Notes: generated by a model from the letters alone, not told the origin. A stretch of DNA of 64,000 nt from Latrodectus hesperus (GCA_037975125.1 JAJQOW010000023.1:659501-723500); one strand, 5' to 3'; numbered from the stretch's first letter, positions 11,950-25,893 are shown. Numbers and translations are program-made.

Positions 11950-13940
11950 CAAGTATTACATAATTGACTTTTCTTAATATACTTTTAGTTATCGAATCTC
12001 TTTTTACTGTTTTAGTTGTATCAGCAATATGAGCTGAATGCTCATTCAATGAATTCAATTAATATTAAACAATTAATAATGAATTATAATTTTGAGACAA
12101 TTAAACCAAACAAATTTGTATTAAAAAATCTTTTGTTTCCAGTTAGAAGTTAGATATTTCTTGTGAAAAGAAGCAAAAAATATATATGTAGTAATTATAA
12201 ATAATCCTTATTAGAACAAGATTATTTTCAAAATGTATTTATAATTTCCTTAAAATACTTTTTAAAAATCAAAGTTTCTATCCAAAATTTATATGTGAAC
12301 AGGTGTTAATTTTGAATTTTTAATATTTTCCTTAAAATCTGCTTGTAATTATTCATCTGATACAATAATTGAACAAATATCTATTGGTATTGAAGAAATG
12401 CAAATATTTAGAATTTTTCTAGAATATTGCATCTCTAGGTTTTAAATTGCTTTAAATTTTTATTTGTGTCATGTGAGTATCAGTCCTGCCAAATTTTACA
12501 CATTGTGTGTAAATTTTAATAGAGATTGTTAGGTTTCACACTTTTATAGATAGCATGGAACATTTTACACAATTTAAAAAATTTATAAAGAAAAGAATTC
12601 TTAAGTTCTGTTACATTGTTGTGCGGTCCTTTCAGATCCTTTTTAATTTGTATGGTTGCTGGTATTTTGAGGAAAATGCTTAATAATGAACTTAATAAAT
12701 CCTAATTCCAATCTTTTAAAGATAGTTATTCTTGAATTTCCATACATCAAAACATAATCTAAATGAGCTAAATTTATTCAATGCATAGTTTTAATTTATA
12801 ATTGTAATATCTCTTCTGGCTGTCCCTTCCCTCTCTCCCCCCCTATCATGTCAAAAGTCTAAGATGCCATATGTTCAACTTGAATCTCTAAAATATATTT
12901 TGTTTTTAAATATATCCAAAAAAGTTACCTGGCTAGAACAATATTTTACTATTTTTAATAGAGTATAATATATGAATCAGCGTTACTGATAATGTTGATC
13001 TGCTTTTTAGAAGAATGTTTTTTAAAAGTGAAATTGCTAACCGTTATGGATATGCTCAAACTTAAACTTCAGCAATTATTGAAAAATTACCATAGAAAAA
13101 GACGTAAAGATTTTTACAAATTTCACCATTTTCTACTGCATTTGATCATGGGTGATTTAAAATTGTATCTGATTTCCATAAAATTTTTCAATATAAATTG
13201 TCACAAATCTATTTAAATTACTGATTTCCACCTCCAAATTTATCAGAAGATTCTATAGAAAAATGTGAGTGCTTTATCTTTAAAAGTATTTGAACAATTA
13301 GAAATCTCTTTTCAACATTGTATGAAATTTGGTGCTGATAATGCAGCACTAATATGAGGAAAGAATAATGTTATAAACTTTATTGCTTTGTCCTCTTAGA
13401 TATCATTTAATAGAGCTTGCCAAGAAAAATTTGCCTCTATCTTGCCAGTTAAAGATGTTGTGTTCATAAATGAACTTATTAATTTGATTTAAATAGTAAT
13501 GACTATTATTTAAATAGAAGTTTTCTACAAAAAGTGTTTAAAAAAGTTAGAATTGTGTGCCACAGATAGTCATAGAATCCTTAAAAATGTGTTCATATGT
13601 TGACTTTACTTGCAAGAAGTCTTCAAAGGTTTCTTTGATCAATGGAATTAAAGTGTATATATATATTCAGAAAATCTTACATGTTACATGATCAGCATTC
13701 CAAGAATTAAAACTAATTCTGATGTGGTTGTAAAATGTGTCAAACCAAACTTGAAACAAAAAAGATGTGAAATGGAGTAAAAAATATTCAACGAAATCTC
13801 TCAGTATATATAAAGAGATTAAATTAAAATCTCAAAATATAACTCATCTTTCATTATGACTTTACATTTCCTACTCTACTGATATTTGAAATGTATTGCT
13901 TTTTATTGATTAAGGGATTTGTAATCCATAAAGATACATA
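11950..13940. other. AT-rich stretch, nothing recognised
   Basis: No defensible gene. Part of 12990-13560 has scattered codon-like segments that could be a very old transposon, but I could not name one. Confidence 0.4.
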
Positions 13941-13946
13941 TAACCT

Positions 13947-13987
13947 CATTCTAGGACTGTTAACAAAGTGTTAACAGTCCTAGAATG
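13947..13987. repeat. Perfect 19-bp inverted repeat with a 3-nt spacer
   Basis: The arm CATTCTAGGACTGTTAACA (13947-13965) is followed by AAG and its exact reverse complement (13969-13987). There is no mismatch in 19 pairs. The 3-nt loop is too small for a standard microRNA precursor. Confidence 0.9.
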
Positions 13988-13989
13988 TG

Positions 13990-14795
13990 TCCTGGATTGT
14001 GTAAAAGTAAAAGTTTAAGAATTCAGTAAAAGTTAGAAAAGGTTAAAGTTCCTGTTATAGTATTTAATTCTTCCAGTGTATAAAATCTTAAAAATAAATG
14101 TATTTAATTAAGAAAATTCTTTAATAATTATAGAGGTTTTTTTTCTATCTTTAACCTAAAATTTTTATTTGATCTAAAAGCTGTTATAAAAAGGTTATTT
14201 TATTTTTTCCTGATAATTTATTTTTCTGATGAAATTATTAAAATAAATATTTATGTAGATAGTAATTTAGTTTTATTTTGATGTGTGAAACATTCCCTTA
14301 TAGTTTTTTTAATATTCAGAAACTACAAATGATAGTGTTCCATGAATCTGCAACAAAGTAAATACTTTTAATTGATAAATATTTAACTTAATTAAATTCT
14401 TAGAATCTGCATTTTAGTTTTTTAATTTAAACTGTAAAATTAAAAAAAAATTAATAACTTTAATTAAAAATTTAAGTAAGAAAGTTTATTTTGTAGATGC
14501 ATATATTTTAACACACGAAAAATTTTATTAAAGATTTCTCTAAAAGTTGTCGGTTATGAATTTTATATAAAGATGATTTTCTGATATTGAAATATGATTT
14601 GTCTTTTCTAACTAATTATTAAATAAAATTTTCTTATGATTTTGTATTCCATATTTCTTTAATGCTTAGATACCTAGAATTATGTACATTAAATATAAAA
14701 GAGATTATTCATTTATTTAAAAAGTACTTTTATTTTATATAGTGTTATTAAATGTTTTAAAAGACAAAATGTGTTGTAAAACATAAATTCTGAAA
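13990..14795. other. AT-rich stretch, nothing recognised
   Basis: Homopolymer-rich AT DNA without coding or repeat signal. Confidence 0.45.
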
Positions 14796-14796
14796 G

Positions 14797-15105
14797 AATG
14801 CAAATCCTTTCTTTGTCAAGGGCGCATCAGACCTTGGGAACCATTGTCTTCCTCAGAGTTGATTTCCAGACCTTCTCCCCTTTGATAGAATCTTCCAATT
14901 TTTTGAAAATCTTCAGATCTGCTTCAAGCCAATCAAGTCATTGGACCCTTGATCTTTCCATTTTTTTGGGCTCAAGTTGATTGAGCTTCGAAGATCTTTT
15001 TGGTGGTTCTACCATCCTCCATCGTGATCAAGTGTCCATTTCAATCTTCAGAGTGAAATAAATTTTGTTGTGTCCGGCTCTTTATATAGTTTAAAAGAGA
15101 GAGAG
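14797..15105 (-). pseudogene. 3' tail of a decayed non-LTR retrotransposon
   Basis: Read on the minus strand, the segment gives codon-like pieces such as MEDGRTTKKIFEAQ, then a broken tract equivalent to a Trp-rich RT C-terminus (GPMT-LAWKQI), and GNQL-GRQWFPRSDAPLTKK near the low-coordinate end. This resembles the C-terminal tail of RTE- or Jockey-type reverse transcriptases (the 'RMEDGR..KKVFEA' segment). Several stops and shifts are present. G+C is visibly higher than in the flanking DNA. Clade assignment is tentative. Confidence 0.45.
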
Positions 15106-15109
15106 AGAG

Positions 15110-16252
15110 AATGCAAATAATACATCAAATTAGCAGATTTTGCCCTTTCCATTAAAGCTTGATTTCTTATTTTAAGAGAAAAAATATGATAAATTGCCAT
15201 TTACTTATTCGTAAATCTTGCATTACAACTTAACTGGTAAAAATACAAAAATATTTTAATATAATAAAATATATAAAGCAAATGTAAATGAATAACTACG
15301 TATGTGTAAAGAAGTATTATCATTCAAAAAACATTAAACTATTAATTATGTAGAAGATAAAGCCATTGAAGAAAATTATGAAAATTTAATATAAACTTTC
15401 AGATAGTCAGTTATTATAATAAAAATAATTATCTGTTCAAACCATTTGTGTACTTTCTCAAGTTGATGATGTTCAATTTTTTGTCAATTTCTTTTATAGT
15501 ATTTAAAAAATTTTATTTTTACAGGTGGTTGAGAATAAATGAATATATATGTTGAGAAGATGGAAATTGAACTTATAGTCTAATTGCACATTTATTATAG
15601 TTAATCTTATTTAAATTTTACAAAAAACTAATTTCAATTTATAAAATGACTTTAAGTTTTAAAATTTTTAATGCTTACTGACATCCTCACTTCCCTATGA
15701 GATGAAATCAAAAGTTATTGTAATTAGGGCTGGATTTTCTGAATATTTCAAGTTAAGAAAAATTAAAAATCAATCTTTTTATAATTATGGAAAATTATGA
15801 TTATATATTTTATTAACAAAAGGATGTTTCCTAGAATTCATGCGAGAAATAATTATTATAGTAAATACAGAACTATAGTTAAAAAAACATATCGATCTAT
15901 AAAATATTATGAAATAGCATATTAGCTAAATTACCTCCACATGTATCCCAAAAACTATTAAATTACTACACAAGTCATTTCCTGATAATGTTTTTAGTGT
16001 TTTTTATTTATTTATTTAAACTCCAAAAAATTGTCATGAAACTAAAATTTACAAACCTTAACTTTAACACTGCTTACTTTTGTATTTAATTGTGTTGCCA
16101 AGGATAAAGAAAACATTAGGTTTTTGTATATTACATACATATTAACTTTCATAAATATGAATATTTTGATTGCATACTTAAATACATAATATTGTTGATA
16201 AGTGCTCTGCTTTCAAAGCTATATGTACAGTTCTAACTTAAGCATACTGTCC

Positions 16253-16254
<2 letters not shown>
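15110..16254. other. AT-rich stretch, nothing recognised
   Basis: A (GA)n run at about 15099-15109 precedes it. No exon, RNA or transposon signature was seen. Confidence 0.45.

Positions 16255-16318
<64 letters not shown>
16255..16318. repeat. (AT)n microsatellite
   Basis: An uninterrupted AT dinucleotide tract of about 64 bases, directly next to the SINE fragment at 16331. Confidence 0.95.
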
Positions 16319-16320
<2 letters not shown>

Positions 16321-16330
16321 AGAAATTCTT

Positions 16331-16475
16331 TCTGTCTTTTGATTCACAGTTAATGAATTCAATTCTCCTCTCAAGCTTGGATATTTGTAATGGTTTGTAG
16401 TTCATTTTAAACTGTAAGTCCTAGTCTGATTAGTAAATTGTGTGCAAAATATTACCATTGAGTCACAAACTAATT
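16331..16475 (+). repeat. SINE family A, diverged copy
   Basis: It shares the order of landmarks with the copy at 10177-10327: TTTTGATTCACAGTTAATGA (box region), GGATATTTGTAATGGTTTG, TCCTAGTCTGATTAGTAAATT, GTGTGCAAAATA and GAGTCACAAAC. It is more diverged than the 18971 copy. Confidence 0.6.
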
Positions 16476-16479
16476 TGAA

Positions 16480-17745
16480 TGATTCTTGTCTAGTGAAAGA
16501 ATTTTGTAACTTCTGCTGATTTTGTGCAGTGACATTTTTCATAATTGGAATTTCCATAATTTAATCATCTATTATGAAAAAATAAAGGTAGATGTCCAAA
16601 TAAACATGAAAAATTAAATGTTCTTTTCCATTAGCAAGATCTAAAACTAAGATGTGCCAAATCTATGCCATAGTTTAAATAATTTTATATTTTCTGCTTT
16701 ATTACACTTTTGTCTGGAGATTTCTATATTACTGCAATTTCATTTTGAGTAGTTAGTATTATTTAGGATACTAATATGGATAAAATATAATTGTTTACTA
16801 ATATCCTTTTATCTTTTACAAATTCTTGTTAATAACTAATGTTTTATAACAGAATAGTGTTGACATTAAATATTTTTCTTTTCTAATGCTAAAATTTAAT
16901 TTTACAAAAGATTGAAATGTAGCTAACAGAAAGGTAGAAAATTGAAGTTCCTATATTAACAAAATAAGTTTCTTTGGTTCTATTTCTATACACTTATAAC
17001 ACCACAAAATTTCCAATTAAGGAAGTATTATCTATGAGAAAATTATGCATGAAATACATTCTAAAGGAAATTGGAAGTGAGATATCTAAATGTTTAAAAT
17101 AAAAAGGTTAGAATTTCCATAAATATTTTTTCAAGAAAATGTATGTGCTTTTAATTTATTATAATTGTATTAATTCCTTAAAGTTAATGAAAAATTGCCA
17201 TTGATTATATTTTTCATTTTATCTTTCTTACTTTGATGGTATATTTAAATTGGGAATTTATCTGATCGTGACAATTCCTGACTTATATTGTTATAAAAAT
17301 TTTATATTCCAGCCTCATTACGGAAAACATATGTCTATATTCTAAGAAGTGCCCATAGTCAGAAATATTTTGGAATAGGTAATTATAATCTGAGTTTACA
17401 CTGTTTTCTTTTTTGATGTATATTTAATTATCAGTGATGAGTTTTTATTCTTTAAGCGTGAAATGTTGTATTTTAATAAGCTTAAAGTTTTAATTGTGCA
17501 TAAATATTTATACATACTCATAACAGCATAAATATTATACAAACTATTTATCTGTACTGTTATAAACTACTCGTATAACAATATACTATCAGATTTTAAG
17601 TACTATTTTTAATTAAAATGTACAAAACTGCTTTTAGAATTTATTAAAAAAAAGTCAGCAGATAAGAATCATTCATATATTCTGTAAATAAATTAATTCA
17701 TCATTTCATAACCCTTGCATAGTTATTAAACTGATTATACCATAT
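16480..17745. other. AT-rich stretch, nothing recognised
   Basis: No coding or repeat signal that I can support. Confidence 0.45.
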
Positions 17746-17746
17746 T

Positions 17747-18564
17747 TTCCTGTATATAATTCGCAAGCCCCTTTATTAGAGCAAAAGAAAACGCGTCACA
17801 TAATCCGCGGCATTTTTTCTGTAATTCGAATAGTCGAAAATTTATACTGCTGATAATTTATAGTGCTAAATAAAATAAAAAATATTCCTTACAGTAAAAA
17901 ATTTAATTAATTCTACCGAAGAAAAAAACATATATAATGATAAAGATCTGTTAGAATCCACCTCAACGCAAAGTGCGATTAGCTGAGATGAAAGCACGAC
18001 ATTGATCTATGTCCAGGAAGATTCTAATAAAATTTAGCGATTTTTAAATTTTAATAACTTTTAAAACGAGGTTAGAACATATTTTTAAAATAAACTATAT
18101 TTGTTTTGTTAATGGTTAAATGAAAGAAATGTATAACTTTCTGACTGGAATTTTTTTTTTATCGTGCCTGCTTTGCTTTTCCCCTACAGGTCCATTACAC
18201 GTTTCTCGACATTTTTTTCATTTGCCTAATAATTTTCTCTTCACTATGACAATATATGAATTTGAATGTTTTCAGAGCTCAACAGTTCAGGTCGAGACAT
18301 AATGCAAGACAGAGACAGGTCAGAACTTGAATTCGTTTTTGAATGTAATTGGACAATGCTGATTATAGTATAAATAAGTCAACTGAATTGGCGCCATCTG
18401 TTATTTATTCTATGAAACATAAACCGTATTTCTTTCAAAACTTTATTGTAAACTTTTCAGATGAAAAATATTTTTTGCCAGATTATCCGCGGCCGCGTAT
18501 AATATGCACAACGAAATTCATAACTTTTTTAACACATAATCTGCGGATTATATACAGGAAAAAA
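17747..18564. mobile_element. Candidate non-autonomous DNA transposon (inverted ends TTTTCCTGTATATAAT)
   Basis: The left end reads TTTTCCTGTATATAATTCGC (about 17747). The right end, reverse complemented, reads TTTTCCTGTATATAATCCGC (about 18563). A second motif, CACATAATCYGCGG, recurs in direct orientation near both ends (17798 and 18532), and TTATCCGCGG occurs at about 18485. The 0.8-kb interior is non-coding. A 60-codon and an 87-codon frame inside show no family. The inverted ends support a MITE-like element, but no clear target-site duplication was seen and the superfamily is unknown. Confidence 0.5.
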
Positions 18565-18970
18565 CAGCAAATAAGTGTACAAATTGTCATATTTTTACTG
18601 GCAAAATTTTAATGCTAGAAGCATTGGTTTCTAAATGAATATGTGCACCTTAGTTAAACAAGAAATTTTCAGTCAATGAATTTGAATAATTTAAATAAGA
18701 TGCAAATAAATAATTTTAAAAAAAATTTGTAATAAATGAATATTGATTTATTTCAAGAACATTGGGAAACATTAGTATAATGTGATACATTGTTTCTTCT
18801 TTTTAACTCTTAGAGAGAGCCTGTTTTTCAGTTTTATATTCTAATATTTCCACTGGGAAACAAATTAATACAAACTGATTTTGTTTGTATTATTGATTTG
18901 TTTAGAATTTAAATGTTTTGTTTAGATAAAATTTCAAGAATTGAATGTAAATACTTCAGCTACTTGTTTT

Positions 18971-19110
18971 GCCAAGCTGGTAGCTGAAATTGTTGGTGCT
19001 CTTGCCTTTGGTTCAACAGTTTGTGCATTGGAATCCATTTAAAACTTTATGTTCCAATCCAATTAGCCTTTGTGTGCAAATAATGACAGTTTAGGCATAA
19101 ACAAACCAAA
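18971..19110 (+). repeat. SINE family A copy
   Basis: Starts GCCAAGCTGGTAGCTGAAAT, carries CTCTTGCCTTTGGTTCAACAG and a degenerate B-box region, continues with TTCCAATCCAATTAGCCTTT and GTGTGCAAATAATGACAG, and ends near ATAAACAAACCAAA. It is unsplit and shows what the 9291/10177 copy looked like before the LINE inserted, though it lacks part of the middle of that copy. Confidence 0.75.
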
Positions 19111-19501
19111 TCAGCTGCTAATTTACTTGTTTTGTGAAAATAGGTATTCATAACACTATTTTGCTCTAACATGAAAGAATAAAATATATGAAACCCATAT
19201 GTTCAACAACCCGATAGAAATTGACAGACAAACTAAAATTATTGATTTTTATAATAGAAAGTTTAATTATTATAAATGAAGAAAGTTAAGAACATGTAGG
19301 TGATATTATTTAACCATTTGATATTCTCATTTAATTGCACTGAATACTAATGAGGAAAAAAACACTAAATTAAGATAGCAAAATTTTTTAAGTTTATTTC
19401 AATTGTCTAAATTTGAAATTACACTGTGCTGTTGCTGTTCTATCATATATAGAAATTTAAGACTTTAACTTAATCAGATTCAACCTTTGCAGAAGTTATG
19501 A

Positions 19502-19604
<103 letters not shown>

Positions 19605-19609
19605 CCAGT

Positions 19610-22600
19610 TTTACTATTGAAATTTCTAATTCTTTTTTTTTTAAATACGCATTGTTTGTTATGAATAATATATTAAAATTTTCTAAATTCTGCGACTTAT
19701 TGATTTTTATTTTTTTATTTATACTGAAGAAAATTCCTTTACATTCTAATGTGGCCAGTGAAGCTACAATATATATGAAGAAAAGAATATAGAAATAATT
19801 ATGAGATATAAATTTATAGTGATTAATATCTATTAAAAGTTGAATAATGGTGTAAAAACTTTTAAATGAACAATCAAACATTTATGAAGAATTAAAAAAA
19901 AATTATTTCCCTATTTCAAATTTCCATAATTATTCTGATTTTGCTCTTTAGTTTATATAAAATTAAAAATTCCTATTTGATTCTCTTAATATTCAAAAAT
20001 ATGTCATTAATACTTAATGACATATTAAAAACAAAAGAAATCTATTTTAAAATATTCTTATTTAATAATTCAACAAAAAAAAGTTTAAAATATACTGCAG
20101 TGTTTGAACACAAGTTGCACCAATGTCATCATTGGTTGCAAGATCTGACCAATCTGCAACCACAAATGAAAAAATTAGTTATTGCATTGATGTTTCTGTA
20201 TGCCATTGTATCAAATTACTGTATGCTGATAAAAATGATAGCACAGCTTTATGCTGATAAAAAGCTTGAGGAAATGAGTAAGATTTAATAATTAGAGTTG
20301 AGAGAAAGTAAGTCTCAACAAGTTCTAGAAGTATTTGAAGTATTTTAGGAAAGCTATTCATTTTCTAGTTACCACTGTACAAAAAATTTCTAAACATTTC
20401 TATTTAAATGAAACATCTTTCTGAACCAGATTAAAATAAATACAAAGAACTTGATGCTGTTTTATCTTTTGATTGGTTGTTTTTATGATGCTTTTAGAAT
20501 TAAAATCAAAGAAGGCCAGGCTAATGAGCTGTCATCTCAATCACTTATTTTAATGATTATAATTTTTCTTATATTAAAATTAATTGTTTAATTAATCTTG
20601 ATTTTTATTACATAGTTTAGTATAAATTTACATTTATTGTGTGAAGAACCTGTATTTCTGATTTATAATCAAAAATATGTTGATATTTCTTAATTTAATA
20701 ATTATAAGAAACCTTTCTTACTAGTATTACTTTATTTCTTTGTCGATCGTAACCATATGCTGCAGTTGTAATTAACAATTTATAATCGAGACGAAAATCA
20801 TAAATGTGTGTTGATTCAGAATTTTAAATAAGTTTGCATTCAGTAGTTCATGTTTCCCCCCTCCCACCAGTATTATGCTATTGAAATGCTTTTGTTTGCT
20901 AATATTGTATTTTATAATGCTAAATATGTGGTTACTGTTTTTGGTGGTTATATGTGGTTAATATATTTACTTATAAATAATCTATACATAAAACAGTTAT
21001 TAAGTTAAAAATATTTAATTTAGTTATTAAATAGTATTAGTTCTGTATTTTAATATATTGATAGATACCACTTCAAAAGAGACATTTTTTATTATTTGTT
21101 GTAGTCCTATATTTTATTCTTTGTTTTTATACTTTGTTGTAATTATTTTGAACTTAAAAATGGTCCCACTTTCAAAGTATTGATTTTTCTTATATAGTTA
21201 ATATAGTAAGGCTCAAAATTCAGGAATAAAGATTTGACCAATAAAAATGTATTTTAAAAATAAGAGTTATAAATTTTTAATTTTCTTATTTTTTACTGAT
21301 GTATAAAATGCATGAATTATTCTTTTTCAGATAATTTTAATGATATAAATTATTTATACACCAATAACAGTTTACAGAAAAAATTAAGTTATGATTAATT
21401 TTATCTCTGTAAATATTCTTACAAATCTTTTTTTAATTTAGCAATAACATTAAAGAAAAATAACCACAGAAGGATCAAAATGAAATACAAGAAATAAAGT
21501 ACATTTTATATTTGAAATAATTATATGGCAAATCAGTACAATTTACTGATAAAATTTTATAAGTATAAAAGATTTGCATAGCATTTATTTATTTATTTAA
21601 ATTTCTGCAAAGAAAATTTTTTATTGTCTGTAAAGATAATGTAATATTTTAAGTTTTTATAGTCACGCAAATATTTTTAAATACTTGCACAAATTGTTGC
21701 ACCATTTTATTAAAACTGTTTATTACAAATATCTAAGAATGTTAATATACTTTTTTTGAAAATTATTTACAATATTTTAACTTGTTTTTATAAATAATTC
21801 ATTATTTAGATACTATTTAATACTCTCTGTGTAAACTTAAAAATATGATTCTTTATTTTGTCTTATAAATATTTAAAATCTTATTTCGAATAAAATTTTA
21901 ATAAGTATCATACATGAACAATATGTCTGTATAAAATTTCTCCTTCTCATTTCTGATTTTTCAAAAAGTATAAATGTTTTTCAAATAATATAGAGAGTAT
22001 ACTGCCAAAAAAAAGAAAGAAAAAGTGCAAACTGAAACATGTTTTTGCATTCCTTTCAAAACAAAAATTTTCTAATAAGTTGAAATTGTAAATTTTTTTC
22101 GTATTTTATATTTTATTATTTTGGTTTTAAAAAATCAGAAATTTTTCTTTACATTCAAGTTTTTCTATATTTTAGAGCACTGCAATTTTTAATTTCTAAA
22201 TATCAACAAAAAAAATTCTTCCATTTTTTTAGTTCACAAAAATGTCTTGCAACAAAACTTTTTGCAGAAAATATTGAAACGACATTATTAAAGAAATAAA
22301 ACTGGAGTCTGATTTTATTTCATATGTTTACTTTTTTTCTAAAAAGCATATTAAAATTTTACTGTTTTTGTATTATTTGATAAAAATGCCATCATTTTCA
22401 AAATAATTTGATTTTTCGGTTATTTAGGAAGATATTGAAAGAAACTTTAAAAAAGATTAGATGGGATTTTTATATTGTATAGTCATCAAATCTATATCTG
22501 TACAAATAAAAATCCTTTCTGATAAAATGTTTGATAAATATCCATGGAAAAAAATTACCAGTCTTCTGTTTTAAATGGCTTTGTAAGTACTTTTAGGGCT

Positions 22601-22630
22601 TTTCATTTATGAATTAATTTCATTTTTAAA
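19610..22630. other. AT-rich stretch, nothing recognised
   Basis: No exon or transposon was recognised. There is a small perfect hairpin (13-bp arms AATATGTCATTAA, 3-nt loop) at about 19999-20027. The 115-codon frame at 19941-20288 is low-complexity and has no family resemblance. Confidence 0.45.

Positions 22631-22633
<3 letters not shown>

Positions 22634-22695
<62 letters not shown>
22634..22695. repeat. (AT)n microsatellite
   Basis: An uninterrupted AT tract of about 62 bases. Confidence 0.95.
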
Positions 22696-22699
<4 letters not shown>

Positions 22700-23228
22700 G
22701 CTCCAAAATTAAAATATAAAGCGTTTCTCAGAAGATAATCTCTGCAAACATTGATTCCTCAGTTGAAATCTGACATTTGCATCAACAGCACACGTTTTTA
22801 CAAGATAGATTGAAAATAAAGAGGTGAAAAAATTCCTCAAGAAAACATGTAGGCCAAATCATTCAACTGCCTAAGCAGGTCCTTTTAGTTGCTGCCTTAT
22901 TCATGTATTTATAATACCATTTATATCCGATAAAAACTTTTTTGTAGTAATTAAAATTGCAAATAAATAACTTATATTTTATGACCAGAGTGCATATACA
23001 TTTAAAATCATTTGAAATGTTAATTTGATTGTCTTTTGCACAATTTCTGCGATTAAAAAATATACTTAAAAATTTAATTAGATTTTTTATTAATAAATAA
23101 AAAATTCTAAAAATAATGGATTCATGAAAATTATTTCATATATTGTGTACCGCACTTATCTGTAATCAATATAACTAGCTGCTTAAATGCATAATATATA
23201 TTGTTAGGAAAAATTGCTTAATCTTGCA
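22700..23228. other. AT-rich stretch, nothing recognised
   Basis: No coding or repeat signal apart from AT bias. Confidence 0.45.
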
Positions 23229-24042
23229 TTAAAACTTTGTGTATAAATAATAAATGAATATTGTGATTAATGTTTTACATGAAAATTTAATCTGATAATG
23301 TTTACGTCCACCGTGAGGATGGGCTTTGTCATCCATAAACAGAAATTCTGCACCCATGGCACCATGAAACAAACGTGCATGTTGTTTCAGAATGACATTC
23401 CGATTGATGTGGCCTGTCATGGTTAAATTCTGAACAATGAGGTTAGTTCTGGAACCCAGAATAATTCCTTCCCAAACGAGCAATCCTTCACCACCGTAAT
23501 GATGTCATTCAATGGTGTTCTCTTGGTGATAACGGGTACCTGGCCCTCTCCTTATAAAAGTCCGGCAAGAATCAGACTTAAAGCTAAACCTGGACTCGTC
23601 GGAAAACATCACACAAGACCACTGATCTGGAGTCCACAATGCATTCTCTCTACTCCAGACTAACCGCAGGCGACAATGAGCATAGCGGTAAGTGGAACAC
23701 ATTTGACAGGCCTACGAGCATAGAGACCAATATGTCTTAAGCGTCGGTTCATTGTCTGCCTTGAAACTGTCGTACCAGTAGCTGAAGAGAGCTGACAAGA
23801 CAGGTCTGATGCTGTGCTCCGTCTGTTTCTTTTGGCAGTAACTGCCAAATACCTGTCCTCAGTCAGTGTTGTAACTCGGGAGGGGCGACCTGTGCTCAGT
23901 GGCGTAGCGAGCACAATTGAAGCCCGGATACCATGCCAATTTTGGCGCCCCATCTCAAAAAATAGTAATATAATATATAGAATAAACATGTGTCATAAGG
24001 ATATAATGCAAATAACAATGTTTTGATATGGAAGTGTTCTTA

Positions 24043-24360
24043 CAAATTCTGGTGGTGGTGGTGGGACTAATCCCCATCTGGTCAAGTGGAACTAGACCAG
24101 ATCCACGAGATCATAGATAGCCAAAAAGTCCAAAAGCAGATGTGGACTTTTCACAGCTTCTTCACGAGAAAACCCCAAGCCCTTCAAGATGTATTGCGGG
24201 CAAAACGGAGCATTGTCGCACTTGGGGCATGATAGATATTTTCTTTCACCGTCTTCAAAGATCATACACTTCAAGTAGCCAGTAGAAAGTCGAGACAGTG
24301 TCGTCTGATGTACTCTGGAGCTCTTAAATGTTATGGTGGCTCCAGGATGTCTTTTCCCCT
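24043..24360 (-). pseudogene. LINE 3' fragment (RNase H-bearing, I/Jockey-like) inside the hAT element
   Basis: On the minus strand: TTLSRLSTGYLKCMIFEDGE, then SCPKCDNAPFCPQYILKGLG, and a C-terminus LLLDFLAIYDLVDLV with stop at 24092. This Cys-containing tail (CPKCDN...H/YIL) is the usual end of spider and insect I/Jockey-type ORF2 proteins downstream of RNase H. A short 3' UTR with GGATTAGTCCCACCACCACC follows to about 24043. Only the last 80 codons are present, so this is a classic 5'-truncated insertion. It must be younger than the hAT host element or have been captured by it. Confidence 0.75.
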
Positions 24361-24552
24361 TTTATAAATTCTAATAATCTAAATTGTTCTCTTTTTCCGG
24401 ATCTTTTAATTAACAAAAAATAAAAGTTATCTATAAGAACTAGTTAATATTCAATTTAAAGTTCTGTATTGTTTGAAATGACAATCTAGACTTTAACTTA
24501 CTTTTAGTAAATCAAAGTGTAATCATTTTGTGTTTTTGAATACTTCTACGTC

Positions 24553-24554
<2 letters not shown>

Positions 24555-24600
<46 letters not shown>
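24555..24600. repeat. (AT)n microsatellite
   Basis: An uninterrupted AT tract of about 46 bases, within the hAT-like element. Confidence 0.95.
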
Positions 24601-24604
<4 letters not shown>

Positions 24605-25891
24605 CTTATAATACCTACTGAAATAAAAGTACAAATAAATCCCAATTATTTAAATAATTCTTAAACTGAGAGATTTTTGAATGTTTTATTCTTAGTCATC
24701 ATGTTTTTCAAACACTTCTGGGCGAATTATTTAATATAGCTTAAAAATACTTATTCTTTGAAATTAAAATATCATTTTTCTACAAGGTAATCGGAATTTA
24801 TAACATTTCCCATTACGCATTGGGGATTATCCATATATTTCAATAATTTATCTCATTTACTGAGTTTAATGGGGATTATGTATAATCATTGGTTATTATA
24901 CATAATTGCCGGATTAGTCACTTTTACCGTAACACTATCTACGTTGATTTTACGTTGAGAACATTTCTCTCTGAAAATTTTCAAGTTATTTTTAATATGT
25001 TCAATAAGACTTTCTTATGACTTTTTAAAATATAGTTCTTAATTAAAATAAGAGCTAATTCATATTAAAAACGAACTTTTTTTTATTCTGAATCATTTTA
25101 TAACATTCAAAAATATTACTAATCTGTAGCTTTTTACAAAGCATGATAATTTTGCCTTATTTCATTATATTCCTTTAAAATGATTTTTAAGCTAAACATG
25201 CTTTCATTATATAAGCTGAAATATAAATTTAGGTAAAGATTAATTATTAAGAAACATTTTATGTGTACATATAAAAAATATTTAATCATTTGCTCTTTTA
25301 ACTTTCCAAAAAAGAATTTTATCAACATAAAATATTAATATAAAGGCAACAAAATTACAAGTCAGATAAAAATTATTTTCGAAAATCTTTAAATTGTAAA
25401 TATTTTGATTTCAAGTAAATAATTTTAAATAAGCGATTTGATTTTAAATTTCAAATCTATACCTTACATATTTGCTAATAAATATTCATAATGGCTAAAA
25501 TATCTGCTAAATAAGCAAAATGTAAAGAATAAGTTGTAGACAGAAAATTTTAAATTTACCCAAAAGTCAACATTTCCAACGAAGTTTTCAACGAAACAAC
25601 ACTAAAGACGAAAATTTGTAAGTGTGAAATGATATTTTAACCGGGTAAATAGTTAAAATAAAAAGAAATTCTGAATTTTCCTAGCATTTATAAATAATTA
25701 CTTTTCTATTTCCAGCTTTGTATCGTATTTCGATTCCAGGAGTACAATTCTCTTGATTGGATGTTGCAGTGCTACCTTGAAAAAAAAAATTATCTTCTGT
25801 TGGGGTCAGTCTGTTACTGAACACAAACATTTTCGGTCAAAGAGGACCGCTAATGAGAAATACAATTCAACGCAAATTTTTTCCGTTTCAA

Positions 25892-25893
25892 CC

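Noticed and set aside
18349..18612. 87-codon open frame
   Set aside because: Overlaps the right end of the candidate TIR element, has no similarity and has low-complexity AT codons.
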